A DNA stretch of 64,000 bases from Methylomonas aurea (GTDB taxonomy: Bacteria; Pseudomonadota; Gammaproteobacteria; Methylococcales; Methylomonadaceae): NCBI RefSeq assembly GCF_024505045.1, contig NZ_JANIBM010000023.1:1-64000 (forward strand). Direction: 5' to 3'. Below the pieces are notes generated by a model, which searched no databases, was not told where the DNA came from, and saw nothing but the letters and a program-made list of their open reading frames with translations. How positions within the stretch are numbered: the first letter of the stretch is position 1; each line of letters begins with the position of its first letter. Below are positions 1-7,950 of this stretch, in pieces. The position numbers and the translations under genes were made by a program.

Positions 1-22
1 GCGAAGCGGCCGGCCGCTTCGC
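1..22. repeat. 22-bp perfect palindrome at window edge
   Basis: Positions 1-11 (GCGAAGCGGCC) are the exact reverse complement of 12-22, so the two arms form a gapless perfect palindrome. It may be part of a hairpin, a protein-binding site, or simply coding sequence of a gene that ends just inside the window. Frame 1 stays open from base 1 to a TGA at 70-72, and its 23 residues match no family I recognise. The sequence to the left is not visible, so its role cannot be settled. Confidence 0.5.
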
Positions 23-300
23 CCGGGAGCACCGGCACCATCGAACTATTTCAGTGCACCGGGATCGGTTGAGTCCGTTATTGGTGCGGCCATTCCTCGT
101 CGCCGGCCGCGATATCGAAATTGCATCACTCGCGAATCGGGCCAAACAATCTTTACCGCAACCCATTCCAGCGCATTCTGCCAGCGGCAACTCTAAAAAA
201 GGACCGATACCCGCATAATCGCGCCTCAAACCCAAAGTCCAACCGAAAACGTAGCCAAGTTATCCGATTCGCCGGCCAAGCCGCGCAATCGCGCCTGCCC

Positions 301-316
301 TGGCACCGCATTTGCT
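301..316 (+). promoter_or_regulatory. Sigma-54 (RpoN) -24/-12 promoter
   Basis: TGGCAC at 301-306, five bases, then TTGCT at 312-316. This matches the RpoN consensus TGGCAC-N5-TTGCW at every defined position. Transcription would begin near 327, giving a leader of about 76 bases before the malic enzyme ATG at 403. I found no TGT-N10-ACA NifA site in the 300 bases upstream, so another enhancer-binding protein may be involved. No better sigma-70 promoter was seen. Confidence 0.7.
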
Positions 317-402
317 TGTAGCTGATACTAACAATCAAACCTGCAAACGCCTGCCAGCTCGGATAGACTGCGCGGCTGTTTGGGAATAACTACACTCACC
401 CG

Positions 403-2130
403 ATGACCAGACTCAGCGACTACTTCGAATACCGCCAAGACCAGGACGGCAACTCTTACCTGGCGGTGTCTATCCGCGGCATGACCTTGCTGAAGTTGCC
501 GGCCAGCAATAAAGGCACCGCTTTCACCGAGCAGGAGCGCATCGATCTGGGTTTGGACGGCTTATTGCCGCCGCAAGTGACAACGCTGGAACAACAAATC
601 GAGCGTTTGTATTTCAGTTACCGGCAACAGGCCGACGATATTTCCAAATACCAATTTCTGCGGGCCATCCAGGACCGCTCCGAAGTCTTGTTTTACGCGA
701 TACTGGAGCGGCATCTGGAAGAGATGGTCCCCATCGTCTATACCCCGACCATCGGTTTGGCGGTACAAAAATTCAGCTCGCTGTACCGCACCGCGCGCGG
801 CTTGACCCTGTCGCCTAACAACATCGACCGCGCCGATGCGATTTTAAAAAACTACCCTTGGCACGACATCCGTATGATCGTCGTCACCGACGCCTCGGCG
901 ATTCTGGGCATCGGCGACCAGGGCATGGGCGGCTTGTCGATTTGCATCGGCAAACTGGCGCTCTATACGGTCGGCGGCGGCGTCTGCCCGTTCCAAACCT
1001 TGCCGATCAATCTGGACGTCGGCACCAATCGCGACGAATTGCTGGACGACCCGCACTATTTGGGCGTGCGCGCCAAACGCCTGGGGCGGGAGGCTTATTT
1101 TGCGATGGTGGATAAATTCGTCGCCGCCGCCCATCGGATCTGGCCCAGAGCCATCATTCAGTGGGAGGACTTTACCAAGGACGTGGCCTTCGACGTGCTG
1201 GCCCGCTATCGCGACAAAGTGCCCTGTTTCAACGACGACATCCAGGGCACCGGCGCGATGGCGCTGGCCGGAATATTGGCCGCCTGCCGCCGGCTTGGCC
1301 AAACGCTGACCGAACAGACCATTGTCATTGCCGGCGCCGGCGCCGCCGGTATCGGTGTCGCCAGCGTGATCAAGGCCGGCCTGATGGATGCCGGATTGCG
1401 CGAAGCCCAAAGTCGGCAACGCCTGTATGTGGTCGATATATCCGGATTGGTCGTCGCAGACCGGGAACTGGAGCACTACAAACACGGCATCGCCCAACCG
1501 GCGACAATCGGCCAAACCTGGGGCATTCCTGAGCATAGCCAGCCCTCGTTATTCCAGGTGGTCAGCCACGCCAAACCCGGCGTATTGATCGGACTAACCG
1601 GCGCCGCCGGCTTGTTCGGCGAAGAGCTGATCCGCACCATGGCCGGCAACTGCCTAAACCCGATCGTGATGCCGCTGTCCAATCCGACCGCCAATTGCGA
1701 GGCGACCCCGGCAGATATCATTCGTTGGAGCGAGGGCCGCGCCATCGTCGCCACCGGCAGCCCGTTTGCCGACGTCGAATACCGCGGTGCCCGCCATAAA
1801 ATCGGCCAAGGCAACAACGCCTTTATCTTTCCGGGCCTAGGCTTGGCGGCGATGCTCGGCGAATGCCGCCGTATCAGCGACGCGATGGTGCTGGAATCGG
1901 CTTATGCCCTGGCCGACTATATCGCCGAATTCGAACCCGACGCCGGCGCAATCTACCCGCCTATTGCCGATTTGCAGAAAATCAGCAGCTACGTCGCGGA
2001 GCGGGTGTTAGCCAAAGCCATCGCCGACGGCTCGGCTAGCCGCGACGACCTCAACCCCACTGACTTGGCCGCATTTATTGCCGCCAACCAATGGCATCCG
2101 CGCTATTTGCCGTTTCGTTACGTGGGCTGA
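403..2130 (+). CDS. maeA: NAD-dependent malic enzyme
   Basis: Oxidative decarboxylation of malate to pyruvate with reduction of NAD, a cytoplasmic link between the TCA cycle and pyruvate. The 575 residues fit the long ME1/MaeA-type family (E. coli MaeA has 565). Visible signatures are YTPTIG with the catalytic Tyr at 113, the general-base Lys at 184 after GIGDQGMGG, the metal-site motif FNDDIQGT at 276-283 and a GAGAAG dinucleotide-binding loop at 311-316. Cofactor preference for NAD is by family likeness only. The gene stands alone on the plus strand with a consensus sigma-54 promoter 87 bases before the start, which suggests control by an enhancer-binding protein and perhaps by nitrogen or carbon status. 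The ribosome binding site before 403 is weak, but no other in-frame start suits better. Confidence 0.95.
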   Translation: MTRLSDYFEYRQDQDGNSYLAVSIRGMTLLKLPASNKGTAFTEQERIDLGLDGLLPPQVTTLEQQIERLYFSYRQQADDISKYQFLRAIQDRSEVLFYAILERHLEEMVPIVYTPTIGLAVQKFSSLYRTARGLTLSPNNIDRADAILKNYPWHDIRMIVVTDASAILGIGDQGMGGLSICIGKLALYTVGGGVCPFQTLPINLDVGTNRDELLDDPHYLGVRAKRLGREAYFAMVDKFVAAAHRIWPRAIIQWEDFTKDVAFDVLARYRDKVPCFNDDIQGTGAMALAGILAACRRLGQTLTEQTIVIAGAGAAGIGVASVIKAGLMDAGLREAQSRQRLYVVDISGLVVADRELEHYKHGIAQPATIGQTWGIPEHSQPSLFQVVSHAKPGVLIGLTGAAGLFGEELIRTMAGNCLNPIVMPLSNPTANCEATPADIIRWSEGRAIVATGSPFADVEYRGARHKIGQGNNAFIFPGLGLAAMLGECRRISDAMVLESAYALADYIAEFEPDAGAIYPPIADLQKISSYVAERVLAKAIADGSASRDDLNPTDLAAFIAANQWHPRYLPFRYVG

Positions 2131-2251
2131 CGCGCAGTGCCGGAGCGCTCGCACGAATTCTATGGACTGGATTATTTTCCGCGCCGCCGGCAACGCTAAA
2201 TTGCTAAAATGGCGTTAATTTTGCCGTTGCCAATCCCAAGCTCCTCACCTC

Positions 2252-3481
2252 GTGCTCAACCTGATCTGGGTCTTTTTCTTCCTGTCGGCGTTCGCCGTCG
2301 CCAGTTTCAAGCTATTGCTGCTGGGCGACACTCGAGTGTTTTCGGAAATGGTCGCGGCGATGTTCAGTCTGGCGAAAACCGCGTTCGAAATTTCTTTGGG
2401 CCTGGGCGGTATATTGGCGTTGTGGATGGGCATCATGAAAATCGGCGAACACAGCGGTTTCATCGAATTATTGACCCGCGCGCTGAACCCGTTGTTTAGC
2501 CGGCTGATGCCGGAAATTCCGCAGGGCCACCCGGCGTTGGGATCGATCACGATGAACATCGCCGCCAATATGTTGGGCCTGGACAACGCCGCTACGCCGA
2601 TGGGCATCAAAGCCATGCAGGAAATGCAAACGCTGAACCCACGGCCGGAGCAAGCCAGCAACCCGCAAATTCTGTTTTTGGTGATCAACACCTCGTCGGT
2701 GACATTGTTTCCGGTGACGATTTTCGCCTACCGGGCCCAGCTCGGCGCCGCCAATCCGACCGACGTGTTCCTGCCGATTTTGATCGCAACCTATGTATCG
2801 ACCTTGACCGGCTTGCTGGCGGTGGCCTGGGTGCAAAAGATCAACCTGTTAGACAAAGTGGTACTGGCCTATTTGGGCGGCATCAGCGCATTGCTGGCCG
2901 GACTATTGAGCTATTTCTCCGGCTTGAACCAAGCGGAGATGCTGGCGCAGTCGTCGCTGGCCAGCCACGTTATTTTGCTCGGTTTGGTGGTCGCATTCAT
3001 CGCCGCCGCCGTAATCAAAGGCCTCAACGCCTACGAATTGTTCATCGAAGGCGCCAAGCAAGGCTTTCAAACCGCGATCGGCATCATTCCCTATTTGGTG
3101 GCGATGTTGGTGGCGTTCGGCGTGTTCCGGGCCAGCGGCGCGTTGACTTTTGTCACCGACGGCGTGCGCTGGCTTGCGGATTATTACGGTATCGACAACC
3201 GCTTTATCGACGGTTTGCCGACTGCATTGATGAAGCCGTTCAGCGGCAGCGGCGCGCGGGCGATGATGATAGATACAATGCAGGCCCACGGCGCCGATTC
3301 GTTTGCCGGCCGGCTGGCTTCGGTGGTGCAAGGCAGCACCGAAACCACGTTCTACGTGCTGGCGGTGTATTTCGGCGCGGTTAACGTCAAACGCATCCGC
3401 CATGCCGCGGCCTGCGGCATCATTGCCGACATTGGCGGCATCGTTGCCGCGATTTTGGTGACTTATTGGTTTTTTGGCTAA
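2252..3481 (+). CDS. SpmA/SpmB-type nucleoside-recognition (Gate) membrane protein
   Basis: A 409-residue, strongly hydrophobic inner-membrane protein that reads as SpmA-like and SpmB-like halves fused in one chain. The N-terminal half carries the Gate-domain motif around NMLGLDNAATPMG (about residues 107-119). The C-terminal half carries GLPTALMKPFSGSGARAM (about 320-337), as in SpmB proteins. In sporulating Firmicutes the separate proteins affect spore-core dehydration. In non-sporulating Proteobacteria the transported substrate is not established. The start is a GTG at 2252 with only a poor ribosome binding site; the ATG at 2209 is in another frame. It lies between maeA and mtaB on the same strand, about 120 and 50 bases away. 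I infer a transporter-like role without a known substrate. Confidence 0.8.
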   Translation: MLNLIWVFFFLSAFAVASFKLLLLGDTRVFSEMVAAMFSLAKTAFEISLGLGGILALWMGIMKIGEHSGFIELLTRALNPLFSRLMPEIPQGHPALGSITMNIAANMLGLDNAATPMGIKAMQEMQTLNPRPEQASNPQILFLVINTSSVTLFPVTIFAYRAQLGAANPTDVFLPILIATYVSTLTGLLAVAWVQKINLLDKVVLAYLGGISALLAGLLSYFSGLNQAEMLAQSSLASHVILLGLVVAFIAAAVIKGLNAYELFIEGAKQGFQTAIGIIPYLVAMLVAFGVFRASGALTFVTDGVRWLADYYGIDNRFIDGLPTALMKPFSGSGARAMMIDTMQAHGADSFAGRLASVVQGSTETTFYVLAVYFGAVNVKRIRHAAACGIIADIGGIVAAILVTYWFFG

Positions 3482-3531
3482 ACGCCGAACCGGCGGCTCG
3501 ATTCGCCGCAAAATTTGGAAACGAATAGCAA

Positions 3532-4821
3532 ATGCAGATACATTTAAAAACCCTCGGTTGCCGTCTGAACGAGGCGGAACTGGAAACCTGGGCCCAGGCC
3601 TTTCAAGCCAAAGGCCATGCCATCACCCGCAACGTTAACGACGCGCAACTGGTCGTGATCAACTCCTGCGCGGTGACACAAGATGCAGTGAAAAAATCCA
3701 AACAATTGATTCGCCGCGTACACCGCGACAATCCGCAAGCCAAACTGGTAGTCAGCGGGTGTTATGCCACCTTGAACGAAAGCGAAGCGGCACAATTGAT
3801 GGGCGTCGATCTGATTGTCGGCAATAACGACAAAAACCAGTTGGTCGAGCGCACGCTGAGCGAACTGAACATGGACAGCATGCCGGCAATGTCGACCGAA
3901 CCCGGCGAGGTGTCGTTATTTAGCCGCGGTCGCCAACGCGCCTTCGTCAAAGTTCAAGACGGTTGCCGTTACCGTTGCACTTTTTGCATCGTCACCGTCG
4001 CCCGCGGCGAGGAACGCAGCCGCGGCGTCGACGAGGTCGTCGCCGAAATCAATGCACTTCATGCGCAAGGCATCAACGAAGCCATCATTACCGGTGTGCA
4101 CCTGGGCGGGTACGGCAGCGATATCGGCAGCAATCTGGCCGAACTGGTACAGGCCATTTTGGCACGGACCGACATCCCGCGTCTGCGCATGGGGTCTTTG
4201 GAACCCTGGGAATTACCGGACGGTTTCTTCGAGCTGTTCAAAAACCCGCGGCTGATGCCGCATCTGCATCTACCGTTACAGAGCGGCAGCGACAGCGTGT
4301 TGCGGCGCATGGCGCGGCGCTGCAAAACCGCCGAGTTTGCCGAATTGGTGAACCAAGCCCGCAGCGCGATTCCTCATTTCAACGTCACCACCGACATCAT
4401 CGTCGGCTTCCCCGGCGAAACCGAGCAAGAATGGCGGGAAAGCGTCGAATACATCCAGCGCGTCGGCTTCGGCCATATCCATATCTTCAGCTACTCCCCG
4501 CGCGAAGGCACCAAAGCCGCCGGGCTGCCCGATCAAATCTCGCAGGACCTGAAACGGCAACGCAGCCGGGAATTGCACGCGCTGGCCGAAACGATGAAAC
4601 AGGCATTTACCGAAGGCAACCTCGGATGCGTGGTGCCAGTGTTGTGGGAAGGCCAGACCGAAACGTTAGCAAACGGCGACCAACGCTATTTCGGCTATAC
4701 CCCGAATTATTTGCGTGTGACCTGCGACGCCCCGGCCGGCCGATCCTTGGAAAACCTGATTGTGCCGGCCCGGCTGGAGTCGGTGGCGGCAGACTTCGTC
4801 AACACCAGCCTCGCCGAATAA
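3532..4821 (+). CDS. mtaB: tRNA t6A37 methylthiotransferase MtaB
   Basis: A radical SAM enzyme that adds a methylthio group to the t6A modification at position 37 of ANN-decoding tRNAs. It has 429 residues, normal for the family. The UPF0004 domain supplies three cysteines for one iron-sulfur cluster (C10 in LGCRLNEAE, C46 in NSCAVT, C77 in VSGCYA). The radical SAM triad is C145-x3-C149-x2-C152 in GCRYRCTFC. A TRAM-like tail follows (about 365-425). GCRLNEAE rather than GCQxN, together with the gapped VHLGGYG segment, points to MtaB rather than MiaB or RimO. The gene ends just before a bidirectional terminator shared with mlaA. Confidence 0.93.
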   Translation: MQIHLKTLGCRLNEAELETWAQAFQAKGHAITRNVNDAQLVVINSCAVTQDAVKKSKQLIRRVHRDNPQAKLVVSGCYATLNESEAAQLMGVDLIVGNNDKNQLVERTLSELNMDSMPAMSTEPGEVSLFSRGRQRAFVKVQDGCRYRCTFCIVTVARGEERSRGVDEVVAEINALHAQGINEAIITGVHLGGYGSDIGSNLAELVQAILARTDIPRLRMGSLEPWELPDGFFELFKNPRLMPHLHLPLQSGSDSVLRRMARRCKTAEFAELVNQARSAIPHFNVTTDIIVGFPGETEQEWRESVEYIQRVGFGHIHIFSYSPREGTKAAGLPDQISQDLKRQRSRELHALAETMKQAFTEGNLGCVVPVLWEGQTETLANGDQRYFGYTPNYLRVTCDAPAGRSLENLIVPARLESVAADFVNTSLAE

Positions 4822-4823
4822 AA

Positions 4824-4854
4824 AAGGCCGCAAGGCTTTACGCCCAGCGGCCTT
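4824..4854. terminator. Bidirectional rho-independent terminator
   Basis: An 8-bp stem, AAGGCCGC (4824-4831) with GCGGCCTT (4847-4854), has a small inner helix GGC/GCC in its loop. It lies between the convergent mtaB and mlaA. On the minus strand it is followed by a run of U from the A tract just left of the stem, so it is strongest for mlaA. On the plus strand the trailing sequence is only weakly T-rich. Confidence 0.8.
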
Positions 4855-4874
4855 GGTTTAGTATCGGAAAAAAC

Positions 4875-5657
4875 TTAATACGGGTTAGGGTCCCACGGCC
4901 CGTAACCCTGGTCTTTCAGCTCGTCGAATTTCAGCACGTCGTCTTCCGGCACGTTGCCGTCGTGGATCAGGTAATTGCGTCTGGACAGATAGGCGTTCTT
5001 GAAAAACTCGTACCGATCCAACGCCGCTTCGGTCGCGACTTTTTCCAGACCCAACAAATCGGCACGGGCATCGATCACTTTCAACGCACCCGGCCCGATG
5101 GATGCGGCGGCGCCTACCCAACCCGGGTTCAAGTAGATGCCGGCATAAGTAAACGGATTCATCGCCGCATCGCCGACCAACCCGAATACGCCGCGCGGCG
5201 AGCTGGGTCCGAAGAACGGCAACACCAAATACGGGCCGGTCGGAACCCCCCAGTAACCCAGAGTTTGGTCGAAATCTTCATTGTGTTTAGCCAAGCCTAT
5301 CATGCTACCGACATCGATCAAACCAGCCACACCGGCCGTAGTATTGACCAGGAAACGCGCGCCGTCGGCCCCGGATTGGGCGAATTTGCCTTGCAGCGCG
5401 TCGTTGGCGCAAACACCGATGTCGTCAATGTTGCTGAAAAAATTGGTCACGCCCTGGTCGACGAAATCCGGCGTCACCCAGCGGTAACCTTTGGCCACCG
5501 GCTTCATCACGTAGTCGTCGACGCCGTCGTTAAACGACTGTACGCTCCGGTTCCAACTCTGCCAAGGGTCCTTCGGATCGACGGTATGGACCGTCGCACA
5601 ACCATTGGCCAAAGCCAACAATCCTGCGACCAACCAAACGGCATTTTTATTTTGCAT
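4875..5657 (-). CDS. mlaA: Outer-membrane lipoprotein MlaA (VacJ), phospholipid retrograde transport
   Basis: Outer-membrane component of the Mla pathway, which removes misplaced phospholipids from the outer leaflet and passes them to periplasmic MlaC. The chosen start (5657) gives 260 residues. It lies 15 bases inside a longer frame opening at 5672 and has AGG about seven bases upstream. A signal peptide ends in LANGC with the lipidated Cys at 20 and Ala at +2, consistent with outer-membrane sorting. Family hallmarks are DPWQSWNRSVQSFND near the mature N terminus, LVNTTAGVAGLIDVG, and TLGYWGVPTGPYLVLPFFGPSSPRG cut into its usual segments. The other mla genes are not in the window. The gene is divergent from rnt. 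Confidence 0.92.
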   Translation of the reverse strand: MQNKNAVWLVAGLLALANGCATVHTVDPKDPWQSWNRSVQSFNDGVDDYVMKPVAKGYRWVTPDFVDQGVTNFFSNIDDIGVCANDALQGKFAQSGADGARFLVNTTAGVAGLIDVGSMIGLAKHNEDFDQTLGYWGVPTGPYLVLPFFGPSSPRGVFGLVGDAAMNPFTYAGIYLNPGWVGAAASIGPGALKVIDARADLLGLEKVATEAALDRYEFFKNAYLSRRNYLIHDGNVPEDDVLKFDELKDQGYGPWDPNPY

Positions 5658-5749
5658 AACAAACCTCGTCAAATTGAATATTGTTTATACCTATCCAAAA
5701 CTCACGTAACATAGCATACAACCTACTCTTTTTAGCAACCCGCAGCTCG

Positions 5750-6439
5750 ATGCAAAGCACTTTCAATCCGTTAGGCGACCGTTTCAGAGGCTATCTACCC
5801 GTCATTGTCGATATCGAAACCGCCGGTTTCAATGCCAAAAAAAACCCGTTGCTGGAAATTGCCGCGGTGATCGTCGAGCCCGATGCAGAAGGGCTGCTAC
5901 GGGTTACCGAAAAACACCATTGCAATATCATCCCGTTCAAAAATTCCGAACTCGACGAAGCCGCCTTAAAGTTCAACGGTATTGATCCCTACCACCCGTT
6001 TCGCATGGCAATCGAAGAAAAAGAGGCGTTGAACAAGTTGTTTACGCCAATCAAGGCCGCCGTTAAACGCAACCATTGCAAACGGGCGATCTTAGTCGGC
6101 CACAATCCGGCATTCGATATCAATTTCCTGAATGCCGCAATCGACCGTACCAACCATAAGCGCAGCCCGTTTCACCCCTTCAGCAGCTTCGATACCGCTA
6201 CCCTGGGCGGCCTGGTATACGGCCAGACCGTGCTAGCCAAGATCGCGCAAGCCGCCGGACTGGATTGGGATAACTCCCGAGCCCATTCGGCACTGTACGA
6301 TGCCGAACAGACCGCCGAATTGTTTTGCCTGATTATTAACCGCTGGAAGAAATTAAGCGAGTTGGAAGCGCTACAAAACTCGCCGATTAGCGACTTGGCG
6401 CACAATAACGCGGCCTCCGGCGGCCTCGCCGAGCTATGA
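5750..6439 (+). CDS. rnt: Ribonuclease T
   Basis: A 3'-5' exoribonuclease that trims the CCA end of tRNA during end turnover and matures other stable RNAs. It is a DEDDh-family enzyme: VDIETAGFN supplies Asp21 and Glu23, HNPAFD the middle Asp, and RAHSALYDAEQTA the catalytic His and final Asp. The start at 5750 gives 229 residues beginning MQSTFNPLGDRFRGYLPV, as in RNase T. The frame is open upstream to 5681, but the extra 23 residues would be foreign to the family. The C terminus is about 15 residues longer than the E. coli protein. Confidence 0.93.
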   Translation: MQSTFNPLGDRFRGYLPVIVDIETAGFNAKKNPLLEIAAVIVEPDAEGLLRVTEKHHCNIIPFKNSELDEAALKFNGIDPYHPFRMAIEEKEALNKLFTPIKAAVKRNHCKRAILVGHNPAFDINFLNAAIDRTNHKRSPFHPFSSFDTATLGGLVYGQTVLAKIAQAAGLDWDNSRAHSALYDAEQTAELFCLIINRWKKLSELEALQNSPISDLAHNNAASGGLAEL

Positions 6440-6467
6440 AGCGTTTACGGAAGTTACCAGCACGAAC

Positions 6468-6911
6468 TTAAGCCTGCCGACTCAAAACCGAAGCCAGATT
6501 GACCTGTTTCGGACTGTAAATGCACAGAATGACTGGGCCGACACTAAGCATGGCCAGTTTGTGGTCGGCGCCGACGATGACGATTTGCTCGATAGCGCCC
6601 AAACTCAGCGAAACTTGGCCGTGCTGGGCGGCACGAATGGTTTCCTGAATCACTGCACCGAAAGCGTCGATATGCGGCACTTCGGCCGATTGCGCCAGAA
6701 TCAGGCCGTCGTGGTAGGCCGCGCAAGCGGCTATACCTTTGATTTTGACCACCTTATCCACCAGCGCCTGTACGGCGTCGATGAAGGCCGCGCGCTTAGT
6801 CCTGGCGGATTCGCTAACGTTGACGATGTCGCCGCCCGCTTGCTTTTGCGCAGAGGTATAGTCTGCGGCGAGCCGGTTCAGCGCCGCCAACTGGGTTTCG
6901 AACCAATGCAT
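6468..6911 (-). CDS. Second roadblock/LC7-like protein of the V4R operon
   Basis: A 147-residue protein whose C-terminal two thirds (about 50-147) resemble a roadblock/LC7 fold: a helix (AFIDAVQALVDKVVKIKG), then IAACAAYHDGLIL, a long helix, and IEQIVIVGADHKLAMLSV. The N-terminal 45 residues look helical. The start ATG at 6911 lies 20 bases after the stop of the upstream roadblock gene. A longer frame reaches 7094 only by running inside that gene, so I reject the longer start. It is the last gene of a four-gene minus-strand operon and ends convergently with rnt. Roadblock proteins usually partner small Ras-like GTPases (as MglB does MglA), but no GTPase gene is present nearby. Function unknown. 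Confidence 0.72.
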   Translation of the reverse strand: MHWFETQLAALNRLAADYTSAQKQAGGDIVNVSESARTKRAAFIDAVQALVDKVVKIKGIAACAAYHDGLILAQSAEVPHIDAFGAVIQETIRAAQHGQVSLSLGAIEQIVIVGADHKLAMLSVGPVILCIYSPKQVNLASVLSRQA

Positions 6912-6931
6912 GTAGGAATCTGCCGAGTGTC

Positions 6932-7345
6932 TTAATTGGCCAAATAACTGCTGAACAAACGCTTCAAGACCGGAATGGTTTCCTTCAATTCGAAGCGTAC
7001 CCGGCCCAGCAGCGCCTCGCGTTGCGTGACCAAAGCCAACATGAAACCGGCCTCGATCGGCGTGGATAAGATATAGCCCTCGGAATTTTCGCAAATCACC
7101 ATGTTGGTGGAATGGTGGCCGACGTGCTGCGCGGCTTTGGCAGCGGCACCGAACACCACCTGCACCGAAGCGCCGATCGCATCGGTGTTGATTTCGAAAT
7201 CGCGGTGAATATGGGTGACGAAACCGTCGCTGTCGACAATCGCCGCCGCAGATACTCCCTGAATACTCATTAGATTGCGCAAAATCGCATCGATCTCGTT
7301 GTTTTGAGATTTCCTGGGATCGAGAAATTGGACGTTACTACTCAT
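6932..7345 (-). CDS. Roadblock/LC7 domain protein
   Basis: 137 residues, nearly all one roadblock/LC7 domain. An initial helix (NEIDAILRNLMSIQGVSA) leads to AAIVDSDGFVTH, then a helix with ASVQVVFGAAAKAA, the strand pair MVICENSEGYILSTPI and FMLALVTQREALLGRVRFELKE, and a closing helix. This order fits the MglB/LC7 family, which binds or regulates GTPases or forms dimeric scaffolds. It follows the V4R gene by 34 bases and precedes a second roadblock-like gene by 20 bases, so the two may form a heterodimer (inference). Confidence 0.8.
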   Translation of the reverse strand: MSSNVQFLDPRKSQNNEIDAILRNLMSIQGVSAAAIVDSDGFVTHIHRDFEINTDAIGASVQVVFGAAAKAAQHVGHHSTNMVICENSEGYILSTPIEAGFMLALVTQREALLGRVRFELKETIPVLKRLFSSYLAN

Positions 7346-7379
7346 GCCGTACTCCTGATTATCGTTTTAATGGGCCCGC

Positions 7380-7928
7380 CTAGAGCAAATCGACGCGAAT
7401 CAGGCAGGTCTTATCGCCCAATGCATTGCATTTGGTCTCGGTTGCCTTGACGTTGCGTTTGAAAAACGTCTTGACGATACCGCCGACCATACCGGCCTCG
7501 AAATGGCAGATCGGCGCCGAGACGTTATGAATGCCGGCGCAGGAGACGCACTCGTCGACGCGCAACTCCAGCACACCGGCCGACAAATCGACTTTATCCG
7601 GCACTACCAGGCCGATGCTTAATTGCCGGCACAACATTTTGATCTTGCCGACGTAGGTCTCCAGATCTTTATCGATGTTGGCCACGGCGATCTGGCCCAT
7701 GGCTAAGCCCAAGCTCTGGCCTGAGTGGTAAACCAAAGAAGGCGCGCCCTGGCCCAGGATGTCCTCGACGTTCGACCCTAGAGCCACCATCCGCAGGGCT
7801 TGAAACAGGCGGATCGGGATCAACGGCCCCAAATCGTTGCGGTTTTCGATTTCGAACTGGCCGGAAATAATGCCGTCGAGAATTTGCTGCTGGGCGATCT
7901 GATAATCTGACTTGGTATTTTGTAACAT
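7380..7928 (-). CDS. V4R (4-vinyl reductase-like) domain protein
   Basis: 182 residues. The C-terminal half reads as a V4R domain with its cysteine-rich signature: CVSCAG, then CHFEAGMVGGIVKTFF, then TETKCNALGDKTC. V4R domains are small-molecule or metal-binding modules found in XylR/DmpR-type regulators, in BchJ and in archaeal sensor proteins. The N-terminal 60 residues are helical and carry no DNA-binding motif that I recognise. The gene sits between the OmpA-like gene (22 bases upstream) and the first roadblock gene. I infer a ligand-sensing role in this operon; the ligand cannot be read from sequence. Confidence 0.8.
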   Translation of the reverse strand: MLQNTKSDYQIAQQQILDGIISGQFEIENRNDLGPLIPIRLFQALRMVALGSNVEDILGQGAPSLVYHSGQSLGLAMGQIAVANIDKDLETYVGKIKMLCRQLSIGLVVPDKVDLSAGVLELRVDECVSCAGIHNVSAPICHFEAGMVGGIVKTFFKRNVKATETKCNALGDKTCLIRVDLL

Positions 7929-7950
7929 GGCCTCTACTCTCCTCGTTCGG

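Larger units (their letters stand above)
1..402. other. Region upstream of the malic enzyme gene
   Basis: No convincing gene is visible here. A short frame-1 tail (1-72) could be the end of a plus-strand gene starting left of the window. The small open frames at 121-321 (+) and 153-338 (-) overlap each other and have no family resemblance or ribosome binding site. The region does hold the palindrome at 1-22 and a sigma-54 type promoter at 301-316 pointing to the malic enzyme gene. Confidence 0.5.

Noticed and set aside
121-338. Two small overlapping open frames upstream of the malic enzyme
   Set aside because: They lie on opposite strands, overlap a sigma-54 promoter, and have no ribosome site or family likeness.
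3963-5714. Plus-strand open frame of 583 residues overlapping mtaB and mlaA
   Set aside because: It is an Arg-rich shadow in another frame of mtaB and opposite to mlaA, both of which are clear family members.
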